Notes: generated from the letters alone by a model not told the origin. DNA of 52,409 nucleotides from an uncultured Muribaculaceae bacterium (GCA_910585285.1 CAJUDL010000027.1:1-52409); one strand, 5' to 3'; positions 33,306 to 43,005 are shown, counted from the stretch's first letter. Made by a program: numbers and translations.

Positions 33306-34805
33306 ATGAACGCAAACATTACATTATGCCCCAATCGAGTGGTGCAATACCTGGGAAAAGCTCCTGAAGAATTCCGCAAAGCGGATATAATACGCTTCAT
33401 AAAGGAGAATGAAATCAAGATGGTTAATTTCATGTATCCTGCGGATGACAACAGGCTCAAGACTCTCAATTTTGTGATTAATTCTGAAGAGTATCTTGAC
33501 TCAATACTCACATTTGGAGAACGTGTGGATGGATCAAGTCTCTTCCCCTTCATCGAGGCTGGTAACAGTGACCTCTATGTGATTCCACGCTATTCTACAG
33601 CTTTTGTAGATCCATTTGCAGAAGTTCCGACACTGACAATGCTCGCTTCATTCTTCAATAAAGAGGGGTATCCGCTCAAATCTTCTCCAGAATATACTCT
33701 TCAGAAAGCCTGCCAATCATTCCATGATGTGACGGGAATGGATTTCTATGCAATGGGAGAATTGGAGTATTATGTGATCGCAGATGATACCACACTGTTT
33801 GAAGCCACCGACCAGAAAGGGTATCATGAATCTGCACCATTCGCTAAATTCAATGATTTCAGAATGGAATGCATGTCCCTTATCGCACAAGTCGGAGGTC
33901 AGATAAAATATGGACACAACGAAGTAGGCAATTTCACCATCGACGGCAAGATTTTCGAACAGAATGAAATCGAGTTTCTCCCCATCCCGGCGCGACTTGC
34001 GGCAGACAATCTTATGCTCGCTAAATGGATAATCCGCACGCTTGCAATGAAGAAAGGTTACGATGTTACATTCGCTCCTAAGATTACCGAAGGTAAAGCC
34101 GGCAGCGGGCTCCACATTCACTTTAAAATAATGAAAGAGGGCAAGAACATGATGATAGAGAACGGAGAATTGAGCGACATCGCCAAGAAAGCCATTGTAG
34201 GTATTCTTGAGAATGCAGATGCCATTACAGCAATGGGTAATAAAGTTCCTACCAGCTATTTCCGTCTTGTCCCCCATCAGGAAGCACCCACATCCATATG
34301 CTGGGGCGATAGGAATCGTTCGGTTCTTGTTCGCGTTCCTTTGGGGTGGACAGGCAAAAACGATATGTGCTCACAGGTCAATCCTCTTGAACAACCTTCA
34401 ACAACCGATCCGGAAAAACAAACTGCCGAATTGCGCAGTGCCGACTGCTCAGCAGATGTTTACCAATTAATCGCAGCAATGGTTGTTGCAGCCCGAGAAG
34501 GTTTCGAAATGGAAAACGCACTGCAAAGAGCCGAAGAACTTTACGTAAGCGTAAATATCCATTCCGATGAGAACAAAGCGAAACTGGCAGCACTGAAAGG
34601 ATTGCCTGACAGTTGCGATGCATCTGCAAAGAAACTTTCTGAAAAACGAGAGGTCTTTGAAAAATATGATGTATTCTCTCCAGAAATGATCTCCGGAATC
34701 ATAAAGAAACTGGAATCCTTCAAAGATACGTCGCTGCGGAAAGAAGTTTCCGGCAACCGCAAAGCAATGCTTGACCTGGTGAAGAAATATTGGCACTGCG
34801 GCTAA
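33306..34805 (+). CDS. glnA: Glutamine synthetase, type I-like
   Basis: A 499-aa glutamine synthetase which fixes ammonium onto glutamate. It has the N-terminal beta-grasp region (Y-V-I-P-R-Y-S-T-A-F-V-D-P-F), the catalytic domain with G-E-L-E-Y-Y-V, N-E-V-G, the ammonium and glutamate site G-S-G-L-H-I-H-F, and R-L-V-P-H-Q-E-A-P with W-G-D-R-N-R-S. The adenylylation loop (N-L-Y-D-L-P) of enterobacterial GlnA is not seen near the C-terminus, so control by adenylylation is unlikely. Length and layout match the glutamine synthetase found in Bacteroidales. Confidence 0.9.
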   Translation: MNANITLCPNRVVQYLGKAPEEFRKADIIRFIKENEIKMVNFMYPADDNRLKTLNFVINSEEYLDSILTFGERVDGSSLFPFIEAGNSDLYVIPRYSTAFVDPFAEVPTLTMLASFFNKEGYPLKSSPEYTLQKACQSFHDVTGMDFYAMGELEYYVIADDTTLFEATDQKGYHESAPFAKFNDFRMECMSLIAQVGGQIKYGHNEVGNFTIDGKIFEQNEIEFLPIPARLAADNLMLAKWIIRTLAMKKGYDVTFAPKITEGKAGSGLHIHFKIMKEGKNMMIENGELSDIAKKAIVGILENADAITAMGNKVPTSYFRLVPHQEAPTSICWGDRNRSVLVRVPLGWTGKNDMCSQVNPLEQPSTTDPEKQTAELRSADCSADVYQLIAAMVVAAREGFEMENALQRAEELYVSVNIHSDENKAKLAALKGLPDSCDASAKKLSEKREVFEKYDVFSPEMISGIIKKLESFKDTSLRKEVSGNRKAMLDLVKKYWHCG

Positions 34806-34854
34806 TATATAATTAGATTTCAACTATATGTTGAATAAAAAACATTGAATAATA

Positions 34855-35565
34855 ATGACTGAAGAGGAAAAGATTAGATACGCAAGAATGATTGCCATAC
34901 CTGAAATTGGCATGAAAGGAGTGGAGAAACTAAAAAAATCTCATGTCTTCATCACTGGCTGCGGAGCCCTCGGGTCAGTGGTGGCAATGTATCTTGCAGG
35001 GGCAGGAGTCGGCAAAATAACCATTGCCGATTTTGACACTATCGACATCTCCAATCTTCAGCGTCAGCTTTTCTATACCACATCGGATGCAGGCAAGTCT
35101 AAAGCTCGCACTTTGACAAACAGATTGTCAGCTTTGAATCCGGAGTGTAATATAGAATGTATCGATTCAATAATAACTGAAGCATCAGCACCGGCATTGT
35201 TTTCACAATGCGATTTCATAATTGATGCTACAGATAACCCTGCATCCAAGTTCGTGACAGACAAGATCTGCCACGAACTTGGAAAACCTTGTTGCATCGG
35301 AGGAGTTGCAGGATTCACAGGGCAAGTGATGAGCTGGAGTCCCGGACATGTCGGCTACTCCGATATATTTTGTCCGGAAAGTGTCGATTCCGGATTCACA
35401 CCCTGTTCAATAGGTGGAGTGTTAGGACCGGCTGCCGGAGTTATCGCCTGTTGTCAGGCATCGGAAACAATAAAGCATCTCACCGATGCCGGCGAGATGC
35501 TTTTCGATAAAGTATTTTTTATAGATCTCCTTACGATGCAGACCCGCTTGATTGAGGTTGCATGA
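34855..35565 (+). CDS. ThiF/MoeB/HesA-family adenylyltransferase
   Basis: A 236-aa E1-like enzyme that adenylates the C-terminal Gly of a ubiquitin-like sulfur carrier. The ATP site is G-C-G-A-L-G-S-V-V-A and D-F-D-T-I-D-I-S-N-L-Q-R-Q; D-A-T-D-N-P-A-S-K follows. The catalytic cysteine region is in F-T-P-C-S-I-G-G-V-L-G-P. The paired zinc cysteines of MoeB are not clear, which fits ThiF/HesA-type proteins. The partner carrier (ThiS, MoaD) is not in the window. Its last 35 bases overlap the 3' end of the mscS gene on the other strand. Confidence 0.88.
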   Translation: MTEEEKIRYARMIAIPEIGMKGVEKLKKSHVFITGCGALGSVVAMYLAGAGVGKITIADFDTIDISNLQRQLFYTTSDAGKSKARTLTNRLSALNPECNIECIDSIITEASAPALFSQCDFIIDATDNPASKFVTDKICHELGKPCCIGGVAGFTGQVMSWSPGHVGYSDIFCPESVDSGFTPCSIGGVLGPAAGVIACCQASETIKHLTDAGEMLFDKVFFIDLLTMQTRLIEVA

Positions 35566-36667
35566 AATCCTTGTCGAAATGCACATCCATCTGTGGGAAA
35601 GGGAATGAAAATCCATGCTTCGGCAATTCCGTGAAGAATCTTTCATTCATGTCAAAATACACTCCCCAATAATTGGATGAGTGAGTCCATGCCCTGACAA
35701 CCAAATTTATGCTGCTATCTGCCATCTCATTCAATCCGACAAATGGTGCGCGTTCCACCTTAACCGGAATCGCGGCATTCATTTCTATATCCTCTGTGAG
35801 TGATTGATGAATAACGTCCTTACGTTTCTTTAATCTTGGAGTTATCTTCTTCCACCATCGCCGCGGTTTCTCCTCCTCGTGGGCATCTTCAAGTTCAGGA
35901 TGGTTCTTGAGCTCTTTCTTGAGAGCCTGCTCTTCCCTATACTCTATATCATCCTCAACGTATCTCTTCACTATTCGCGTGTCCTCATTTATCATTTTGA
36001 GAATAGTTTCTTTAGCCGCTGCAAGATCTGTATCATAAGACAAACATACGGTCCAGTCAACTCGGCGATAACTCTCCAAAGAGAAATTGTTGATTGTTCC
36101 CGTTGATAGTCCGCCATTCGGAATGATGATTGCTTTATTGTCAACTGTATTGATAATTGTATTAAAAAGCTGTATAGATTTTACAGTTCCTGCATAACCT
36201 TGTGTCTCTATATAGTCTCCTACCTTATATGGCTTTAGAAGAAGAATCAGCACTCCTCCGGCAAAATTTTGCAATGTCCCGCTAAGTGCCATACCTATAG
36301 CGACACCGGCGGAAGCGAAGATTGCAAGAAAACTGCTTGTCTCGATTCCAAGAATTCCAATTATTGTGATGATAAGTATGAAATACAATACCATCTTTAT
36401 AAGTGACAACACAAACGTAGTAAGCGAAGCATCCATTTTTCGTTTCGTCATCACATTGAGAGTCATCTTGTATAGCTTTCTTATTATGAAGCGTCCTACA
36501 TAGAAAACGAGAATTGCTATAAGCAATTTAAATCCGAAACTTACAAGTCCGTTCGCTACCTTCTCAATAGCATCATCAAAACTCAATCCTTTCAATTCAC
36601 TGAAAGCCTTTGCTCCCTCCTGCAGATCCGGAGCAACCGGCATCTGTGGCAGTTCTGTCTGTATCAT
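35531..36667 (-). CDS. Small-conductance mechanosensitive channel (MscS family)
   Basis: A 378-aa membrane channel that opens on hypo-osmotic shock. Three transmembrane helices lie within about residues 35-150; the pore helix holds the typical small-residue pattern A-S-A-G-V-A-I-G-M-A-L-S-G, then N-F-A-G-G. The beta domain (K-P-Y-K-V-G-D-Y-I-E-T, I-I-P-N-G-G) follows. In place of a plain alpha/beta tail there is a charged insertion of about 65 residues (E-E-Q-A-L-K-K-E-L-K to K-K-R-K-D-V) before the closing V-V-R-A-W-T-H-S-S-N-Y-W. Confidence 0.9.
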   Translation of the reverse strand: MIQTELPQMPVAPDLQEGAKAFSELKGLSFDDAIEKVANGLVSFGFKLLIAILVFYVGRFIIRKLYKMTLNVMTKRKMDASLTTFVLSLIKMVLYFILIITIIGILGIETSSFLAIFASAGVAIGMALSGTLQNFAGGVLILLLKPYKVGDYIETQGYAGTVKSIQLFNTIINTVDNKAIIIPNGGLSTGTINNFSLESYRRVDWTVCLSYDTDLAAAKETILKMINEDTRIVKRYVEDDIEYREEQALKKELKNHPELEDAHEEEKPRRWWKKITPRLKKRKDVIHQSLTEDIEMNAAIPVKVERAPFVGLNEMADSSINLVVRAWTHSSNYWGVYFDMNERFFTELPKHGFSFPFPQMDVHFDKDFMQPQSSGSAS

Positions 36668-36710
36668 TGGTAATTCTATTTATTTCAATAATCTATCAAT
36701 AATGAATTTT

Positions 36711-37988
36711 CTATTCTTTCATATTCCACACTCGACCATACCAGTCAAGTTTCCTGTAATAATCATCCCTCTGAGAATTCAAATCCTCAAAATTATGGAT
36801 ACTTAAACCTGAAAAATTCTCTTTCACAATTGGTTTTGCCACCGGATAATTGAAATCCTTTTCTGAGGCTGCTGAAAAAACAACAAAATTATCCAGTGCC
36901 GATTTCAACCGTTCTTTAAGGATCTCTGTAGTCTCCTTAGAGCTGGCATCTGAATTGGCATCGGCATACTCCCTAAGATATTGCCCGAAATCATAATATG
37001 GTGTTGATCTGAGACGCGAGTAATTTTGCAATCCTCCTTCTGAAGGTCTATTCTTTCCCGACATGAATATATTCCGGGCAGCCTCAGCCACATCCTCTAT
37101 TCTGGACATGTCCATAACTGCCACTGAAACCGATTCCGGAGTGCTTTTGCCTACGTAATATTCATATAAAGCCCGTGCTGCCCCCACTCTATCAGGTGAA
37201 CTTCCGATAATTTTGGGCATTATCTTATTATAAGGAAGTCCCTCTGCCATAATTTCTGTAGGATAAGCCACAAATGTCTCACATTTATTCCTTAATTGAT
37301 ATGCGACCTCAATTCCAGACATGTAACAGCAATCAAACCAAATCATATCAAACTTATGATCAGGAATCGCCTCTGCAAGCTGGTCGAGATCAAGATAATC
37401 CATGCGCACTCTAACCCCGTCTTCGTATACATATTCACCTCCGTATCCGTATACTTCCGGCAATGTAACAGATATATAATCCTCCTTTGTGGAATTTTCT
37501 GAAAAGGATTTCATTGGTGAATTAACTGGGTTATTAGAATACTTGTTCGGATTTACCCATCCTAATCCATGCCCCCAGAAAAATAGGTTGGACTCAACAT
37601 CAGGATAATAATCGAGAGCATCTTCAAGCACCTCTGATATTCTCTCCTTGCTTACAGAAAGAGTCGATTCATCGTATTGCTTTAGTAATGTAAACTCACA
37701 TTTGCCATTTGAATTTCGCACTTCATATAAACCGGGACCATTCGAAGTATATTTATATACAAGCAGTTTATAGACATCAGCATCTATATTGCCCATAGCC
37801 TGCAGCATTTGGTTCTCGTTAGCCACAAGATCTGATGAAAGATTATTGTGATTGACTGCATAGACGATGGTCATCTGCGTGACTTCTTTCGGCTGCGGAT
37901 CTGGTCTGTGTATCAGACTTGGACTCTCCCTGCAACCGCTAAGCAGGAATGTCAGGCATACTGTTAAAAATAAATATAATTGTTTCAT
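36711..37988 (-). CDS. Clostripain-type (C11) cysteine peptidase lipoprotein
   Basis: A 425-aa lipoprotein with signal sequence and lipobox L-L-S-G-C (Cys19). The C11 catalytic dyad is the His in F-F-W-G-H-G-L-G-W and the Cys in W-F-D-C-C-Y-M-S-G, with the caspase-like fold. C11 peptidases cleave after Arg or Lys and in gut Bacteroides some (fragipain) activate toxins, while others are of unknown role. It lies downstream of repeat copy 5, which is inverted relative to the plus strand but has the same orientation relative to this gene. Confidence 0.9.
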   Translation of the reverse strand: MKQLYLFLTVCLTFLLSGCRESPSLIHRPDPQPKEVTQMTIVYAVNHNNLSSDLVANENQMLQAMGNIDADVYKLLVYKYTSNGPGLYEVRNSNGKCEFTLLKQYDESTLSVSKERISEVLEDALDYYPDVESNLFFWGHGLGWVNPNKYSNNPVNSPMKSFSENSTKEDYISVTLPEVYGYGGEYVYEDGVRVRMDYLDLDQLAEAIPDHKFDMIWFDCCYMSGIEVAYQLRNKCETFVAYPTEIMAEGLPYNKIMPKIIGSSPDRVGAARALYEYYVGKSTPESVSVAVMDMSRIEDVAEAARNIFMSGKNRPSEGGLQNYSRLRSTPYYDFGQYLREYADANSDASSKETTEILKERLKSALDNFVVFSAASEKDFNYPVAKPIVKENFSGLSIHNFEDLNSQRDDYYRKLDWYGRVWNMKE

Positions 37989-38021
37989 AAAGTCTTTATT
38001 CAGGAAAACAGATAAAATTAT

Positions 38022-38189
38022 TTAAGTTCCGCAAGTTACAATTTAAAGTTTAAGAGTTTAGAAGTTAAAGGGTTTACCCGATGCGAATATGACTGAGTTT
38101 ATATTTATTCCCATCAAACAAATAAACTCATAAACTGCGCATAGTGTGGTTAAACTAATAAACTTCAACTTTACGCTTGCGAAAGTTGA
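38022..38189 (-). repeat. Long hairpin repeat, copy 5 of 5
   Basis: This 168-bp copy lies on the minus strand, ending 33 bases before the C11 peptidase start at 37988. Its minus-strand ends are TCAACTTTCGCAAGC and CTTGCGGAACTTAA. The rest of the gene-free stretch 38190-38475 holds the rprX promoter and leader. Confidence 0.88.
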
Positions 38190-38286
38190 GTCATACTTCC
38201 TGACTGCAAAATTAATATCTAAAATTCAATTTATCAGCCAAACGAACTAAATTTTCCTATTTTAACATATTTTATTCGTATCGAAA

Positions 38287-38316
38287 TTGCAAATTTAATA
38301 TTTTATGTTAATTTTG
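38287..38316 (+). promoter_or_regulatory. Promoter of rprXY
   Basis: TTG (38287-38289), 19 bases, then TAATTTTG (38309-38316). Transcription from here would give a leader of about 150 bases. That leader contains CTAAC (38366-38370) and GTTAG (38382-38386), able to form a short hairpin. Confidence 0.65.
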
Positions 38317-38475
38317 CATTTAAATGTTAATAACAATTAGGGAGAGATGAGCCCTTAGGTGTGTGCTAACTTTTAACTTAGGTTAGAATAAAAATTTCCA
38401 AGAGCACATTTAGCTTATTCGTGTTAAAAGTAAACATACTCTTAAACCCCAAGCGTTATTTTTTGTTAATAAAGT

Positions 38476-39942
38476 ATGAAGAAATCTGTTATCTGGCTTT
38501 TGACAATAATAATGGCACTCACTTTCGGTGTTTTGCTCTATTTTCAGATCATGTATCTTGAAAATATGGTGAAAATGCGCGATGAGCAATTCTCAGAAGG
38601 TGTGATGCGATCTTTATATTCTACTTCTGAATTTTTGGAACGAGAAGAGACTCTTCATTTCCTTGAACAGGATATAAACATTATAGAATCAAGTTTCTAT
38701 CATGATTACGCCAACACTCCTCCCGTAGAGACATCCCGCATAGAACCCTCACAAATATTTCCACCTGCAAATCAGAATGTTGCCGAAAGATATCGGAACA
38801 TGCAGGAAGTGATACGTAGTCAATATCTATATCAGAAAGGATTACTTAACGAAGTCATCCTCTCTATACTTCGTGACGCAGGATCTCGACCTGTCATGGA
38901 ACGAGCCGATTCAACCCTGATACGAAATTGTCTGCGCACAGAATTGGCAAACAACGGAGTAAATGTGCCCTTTGCATTCGCAATATATGGGGTCAGAGGA
39001 AATCTGATCTATTCTACCGAAGGATATAAGGATAAGGCAAAACACAATATGTACAGCATACCTCTGTTTTCAAATTCCGATACATATTATAACCTTAAAG
39101 TTCAGTTTCCTACAAAACATTCGTATATTTTTTCATCAGTCAGATTCATTATACCGACTCTGATACTCACTCTAATATTATTAATAATATTCCTGTATAC
39201 CATTATTTTAGCTTTCCGTCAGAAGAAACTGACAGAAATGAAAACTGATTTTATAAACAACATGACTCATGAACTGAAGACACCCATCTCGACCATATCT
39301 CTTGCCGGACAGATGCTTTCGGATCCCTCAATCAGGAAATCACCCACTTCTCTGCAACACCTTTCCGAAGTGATCACAGAGGAGTCTAAGAGATTAAGGT
39401 TCCAGGTCGAGAAAGTGCTTCAGATGTCGGTATTTGACAATACCGGTTCTGCATTGAAATTCACTGAAGTTGATGCCAACAATATAATTGCGAATGTGGT
39501 CAACACATTTAAGATAAAAGTTGAAAAATACGGAGGTTCCCTCACGACAATGCTTGAAGCTGACAATGCGGAGATTCGAGTGGATGAAATGCAATTCACC
39601 AATGTTATATTCAATCTTCTTGACAATGCCGTGAAGTATATGGACGAAGAGCGTGAGCCACAACTGGAGATCTCAACAAAAGATATTTCCGAAACCCAAC
39701 TTGAAATAAGAATCAAAGACAATGGCATCGGCATCAAGAAGGATGACCTGAAAAGGATCTTCGACAAGTTCTTCCGTGTGTCAACAGGCAACCTACATGA
39801 TGTCAAGGGATTCGGACTTGGACTTGCATATGTAAAAAAGATGATAACTCTCTTCGGAGGCACAATATCGGCAGAAAGTGAATTCGGCAAAGGATCAACA
39901 TTTGTAATCACCCTACCCCTTATCTCAAATAAAGAGACCTAA
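38476..39942 (+). CDS. rprX: Sensor histidine kinase RprX
   Basis: A 488-aa membrane histidine kinase. There are two transmembrane helices (about residues 5-25 and 220-246) around a periplasmic sensor of about 190 residues with no domain I recognise. The HisKA motif N-N-M-T-H-E-L-K-T-P-I (His265), the N-box D-N-A-V-K-Y, and G-box motifs K-D-N-G-I-G-I and G-F-G-L-G-L-A-Y-V follow. It is paired with the response regulator gene 166 bases downstream. The pair corresponds to RprX/RprY of Bacteroides fragilis, implicated in envelope and antibiotic-resistance control. Confidence 0.9.
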   Translation: MKKSVIWLLTIIMALTFGVLLYFQIMYLENMVKMRDEQFSEGVMRSLYSTSEFLEREETLHFLEQDINIIESSFYHDYANTPPVETSRIEPSQIFPPANQNVAERYRNMQEVIRSQYLYQKGLLNEVILSILRDAGSRPVMERADSTLIRNCLRTELANNGVNVPFAFAIYGVRGNLIYSTEGYKDKAKHNMYSIPLFSNSDTYYNLKVQFPTKHSYIFSSVRFIIPTLILTLILLIIFLYTIILAFRQKKLTEMKTDFINNMTHELKTPISTISLAGQMLSDPSIRKSPTSLQHLSEVITEESKRLRFQVEKVLQMSVFDNTGSALKFTEVDANNIIANVVNTFKIKVEKYGGSLTTMLEADNAEIRVDEMQFTNVIFNLLDNAVKYMDEEREPQLEISTKDISETQLEIRIKDNGIGIKKDDLKRIFDKFFRVSTGNLHDVKGFGLGLAYVKKMITLFGGTISAESEFGKGSTFVITLPLISNKET

Positions 39943-40108
39943 GGAGATACTTTGAAAACTAACATTTTCGAAGTATCTTAAAACCTATTTTTGAAAATGT
40001 TAAATAATAATGCGGAATTTTCCGATATTGTTTGTTATAGAATTAAAGAATGTGAAAAAATGGCAATCATTTAACAATTACTTTAAATGAAATAAATAAA
40101 ATCTATAT

Positions 40109-40831
40109 ATGATGGACGAGAAATTGAAAATATTGCTATGTGAGGATGACGAGAACCTTGGTATGCTTCTCCGCGAGTTCCTCCAGGCTAAAGGCTTTAA
40201 CGCCGACCTCTGCCCTGATGGTGAAAAAGGATACAAAACATTTCTGAAAGGGAAATACGACCTTTGTGTTCTCGATGTAATGATGCCTAAGAAAGATGGT
40301 TTTACGCTGGCGCAGGAAATACGCAATGTCAATGGAGATGTGCCTATAATTTTCCTTACCGCCAAGGCTCTGAAGGAGGATGTGCTCGAAGGTTTCAAAA
40401 TTGGGGCTGACGACTATATCACCAAACCTTTCTCTATGGAAGAGCTCGTTTTCCGTATTGGGGCTATTCTCCGCAGGGTAAAAGGGAAACGCGATAAAGA
40501 CATCACACTTTACAAGATTGGCAAATACACTTTCGACACTCAGAAGCAAGTGCTAATTGCTGATGACAAGACCCAAAAACTTACAACTAAGGAATCTGAG
40601 CTTCTTGCCCTCCTGTGTTCGCATGTGAATGAGATTCTTGAACGTAATTATGCATTGAAATCAATCTGGATAGACGACAATTATTTCAACGCAAGAAGTA
40701 TGGATGTCTATATCACCAAACTTCGTAAATTACTCAAGGATGATCCATCCATCGAGATTATCAATATCCATGGCAAAGGATACAAGCTCATCGCTCCGGA
40801 TGTTGAGGCAGAGACAGAAGCAAACGCATAA
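40109..40831 (+). CDS. rprY: Response regulator RprY
   Basis: A 240-aa OmpR-type response regulator. The receiver domain starts I-L-L-C-E-D-D-E-N-L-G with phospho-acceptor Asp56 in L-C-V-L-D-V-M-M-P, a T-A-K switch and K-P-F. The winged-helix DNA-binding domain has T-T-K-E-S-E-L-L, and ends I-N-I-H-G-K-G-Y-K-L-I. As remembered, it closely resembles B. fragilis RprY over nearly its whole length, more than expected for a random OmpR protein, so the gene name is used with reasonable confidence. A very strong terminator follows. Confidence 0.92.
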   Translation: MMDEKLKILLCEDDENLGMLLREFLQAKGFNADLCPDGEKGYKTFLKGKYDLCVLDVMMPKKDGFTLAQEIRNVNGDVPIIFLTAKALKEDVLEGFKIGADDYITKPFSMEELVFRIGAILRRVKGKRDKDITLYKIGKYTFDTQKQVLIADDKTQKLTTKESELLALLCSHVNEILERNYALKSIWIDDNYFNARSMDVYITKLRKLLKDDPSIEIINIHGKGYKLIAPDVEAETEANA

Positions 40832-40840
40832 CATGTTATC

Positions 40841-40892
40841 ATAATATACAAGCAGGGGTTTCATTTTAATGAAACCCCTGCTTGTATATTAT
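40841..40892 (+). terminator. Strong bidirectional terminator
   Basis: A perfect 25-bp stem: 40841-40865 (AAGCAGGGGTTTC core) pairs with 40868-40892 (GAAACCCCTGCTT core), leaving a two-base loop. It separates rprY from the convergent pgeF gene. Confidence 0.9.
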
Positions 40893-40901
40893 GTATTGCC
40901 A

Positions 40902-41606
40902 TTAAATCAGACTGGCTATAGTTAGATTTCTCTCAGTTATGCCGGGATTGCGGCGCCAACTGTTAAAAAGGAATGCACCTGATTCATCACATGATGTTTT
41001 GGTGCAAAGATTATTGAGAACGATATTTTCGGGTAACACTCCCTTCTCCTGCATTCTTTTAGCATTCATGCCTTGCAAATCAAGATGAGGTCTCGATCCG
41101 GATCCGCCGGGATATGAAATATTTGATACAAAACCTTCTGCAATAAATTTATCTGCCAGTTCAGGATTCACTTCATAACACTCGCAACATATCGAAACAC
41201 CAAACATTGCATGTAACATCGATACGTCGGCACCCATATCCACAATCAGGTCAATAGTTTTTGACACAATTCCACCCAAGGTGCCTTTCCAGCCGGCATG
41301 AACAACTGCCACAGCCTTGATATCCGGGGCATAAAGAATTATAGGGACACAATCGGCGGTGCGGACCCCAATAGGAAGCCCGGGTATTTGAGTTATCAAA
41401 GCATCTGTATCCTGGAACGTTTCTCTAGCGTTTGTTACTACGGCTACATTAAGCGAATGGGTCTGAACCGGAAGAATTGGATGTTTATCACCGAGAATCC
41501 TACCGGCAGAAACTAAGCCATCCGCTTTGGCACCCGTTGTAAAACAACAGATGCCTTCCGGAGAAGGCAATCTGTAGACATTATCATTCATGTCCTTCGT
41601 CATCAA
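40902..41606 (-). CDS. pgeF: Laccase-domain purine nucleoside phosphorylase / peptidoglycan editing factor (YfiH)
   Basis: A 234-aa protein of the YfiH/LACC1 family. Members act on purine nucleosides (adenosine deaminase and phosphorylase activity) and help keep unusual residues out of peptidoglycan. The metal-site motifs are Q-T-H-S-L-N-V, T-A-D-C-V-P-I-I-L and V-V-H-A-G-W-K-G-T. The ATG overlaps the purT stop by four bases. Confidence 0.9.
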   Translation of the reverse strand: MMTKDMNDNVYRLPSPEGICCFTTGAKADGLVSAGRILGDKHPILPVQTHSLNVAVVTNARETFQDTDALITQIPGLPIGVRTADCVPIILYAPDIKAVAVVHAGWKGTLGGIVSKTIDLIVDMGADVSMLHAMFGVSICCECYEVNPELADKFIAEGFVSNISYPGGSGSRPHLDLQGMNAKRMQEKGVLPENIVLNNLCTKTSCDESGAFLFNSWRRNPGITERNLTIASLI

Positions 41607-42787
41607 TGAAGAGAAATCTTCAGCGCATCATAAGCACGTGAAGCTTTTGCACGTGCTTCCTCAAGGGTATCAGCCTTTGCCAGAATCACACCCATGCGTC
41701 GATGTCCGTGAACTTCCGGTTTCCCAAAAATTCTAAGTTGCGTGCCTGGCTCTTTCAGAACCTCTTCAAGGTTATCAAATTCCACGCAATTTGAATCTCC
41801 CTCAACAACAATAGCCCGCGAAGCTGATGGTCCGTAAAACTCAATTGCCGGCACAGGGAGTCCGAGCAACGCACGAGCATGAAGTGCAAATTCCGACAGA
41901 TCCTGAGATATCATTGTCACCATTCCGGTGTCGTGCGGACGAGGTGAAACCTCGCTGAATATTACCTGATCACCCTTCACAAACAATTCTACGCCGAAAA
42001 TGCCATATCCTCCCAGAGCATCCGTTACTTTACGGGCTATTTCACGGGCAGATTCAATTGCAGCCTCACTCATTGGCTGAGGTTGCCAGGAATAGCGGTA
42101 ATCTCCATTGACCTGGATATGACCCACCGGTTCACAATAGGTTGTTCCAGAAACACTTCTGACTGTCAGCAATGTGATCTCATAATCGAAATCCACAAAA
42201 CCTTCAACTATTACTCTGCCTGCACCTGCACGACCACCCTCCTGCGCTTCTTTCCAGGCAGCGTCGATATCTTCTATGCTTTTGACTGTGCTTTGTCCGT
42301 GACCGGAAGAACTCATAACCGGCTTAACAACACAAGGTATTCCAATCTCCTCGATTGCTTTGTCAAATTCTTCACGTGTCGAAGCAAAACGATAGGGAGA
42401 AGTCGGCAATCCGAGCTCCTCGGCAGCAAGACGTCGTATTCCTTCGCGGTTCATCGTCAGCCATGCAGCACGTGCAGTCGGAGTGACATTAAATCCCTCC
42501 TTTTCAAGCTCTACAAGCACCGGAGTAGCGATAGCTTCTATTTCCGGAATAATATGATCCGGTTTTTCAAGCTCGACAATTCTGCGAAGTTCTTCACCGT
42601 CAAGCATGTTGAAAACATACGAACGATGGGCAATCTGCATAGCCGGAGCATTCGCATATTTGTCACACGCAATAACTTCTATTCCAAGACGCTGCAACTC
42701 AATCGCAACTTCTTTACCAAGTTCACCACTACCGAGCAGCATCGCCTTGCGACCTTTCGGAGTCATCACACTTCCAATTTTTGCCAT
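41603..42787 (-). CDS. purT: Formate-dependent phosphoribosylglycinamide formyltransferase PurT
   Basis: A 394-aa ATP-grasp enzyme that formylates GAR with formate and ATP, the third step of purine synthesis without folate. Seen are L-G-S-G-E-L-G-K-E-V at the N-terminus, K-P-V-M-S-S-S-G-H-G-Q-S (ATP loop), V-I-V-E-G-F-V-D-F-D-Y-E-I, and E-V-S-P-R-P-H-D-T-G-M-V for the metal site. Length is normal. It is the first gene of a unit with pgeF. Confidence 0.95.
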   Translation of the reverse strand: MAKIGSVMTPKGRKAMLLGSGELGKEVAIELQRLGIEVIACDKYANAPAMQIAHRSYVFNMLDGEELRRIVELEKPDHIIPEIEAIATPVLVELEKEGFNVTPTARAAWLTMNREGIRRLAAEELGLPTSPYRFASTREEFDKAIEEIGIPCVVKPVMSSSGHGQSTVKSIEDIDAAWKEAQEGGRAGAGRVIVEGFVDFDYEITLLTVRSVSGTTYCEPVGHIQVNGDYRYSWQPQPMSEAAIESAREIARKVTDALGGYGIFGVELFVKGDQVIFSEVSPRPHDTGMVTMISQDLSEFALHARALLGLPVPAIEFYGPSASRAIVVEGDSNCVEFDNLEEVLKEPGTQLRIFGKPEVHGHRRMGVILAKADTLEEARAKASRAYDALKISLH

Positions 42788-43005
42788 ACCTGTTATATAT
42801 AAGGAGGATGCTGCACAATCATGGGTTATTTTGCAACAACCTCGTGAAATTTATCGCAAAATTAACAAAAAAATCTCCATAAATCAATAGTTTAAGATAT
42901 GTTAAAAAGGATGTTAAAACAATCCGTAGAGCCAACCATAATAACTACCAGATGTTTAAAATTTAAATAAGTACGAAACGAAAGTTAAATTATATACATT
43001 ATACT

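Noticed and set aside
267..38189. CRISPR array
   Set aside because: The five long repeats are far apart, 168-177 bp long and not separated by unique spacers of equal size.
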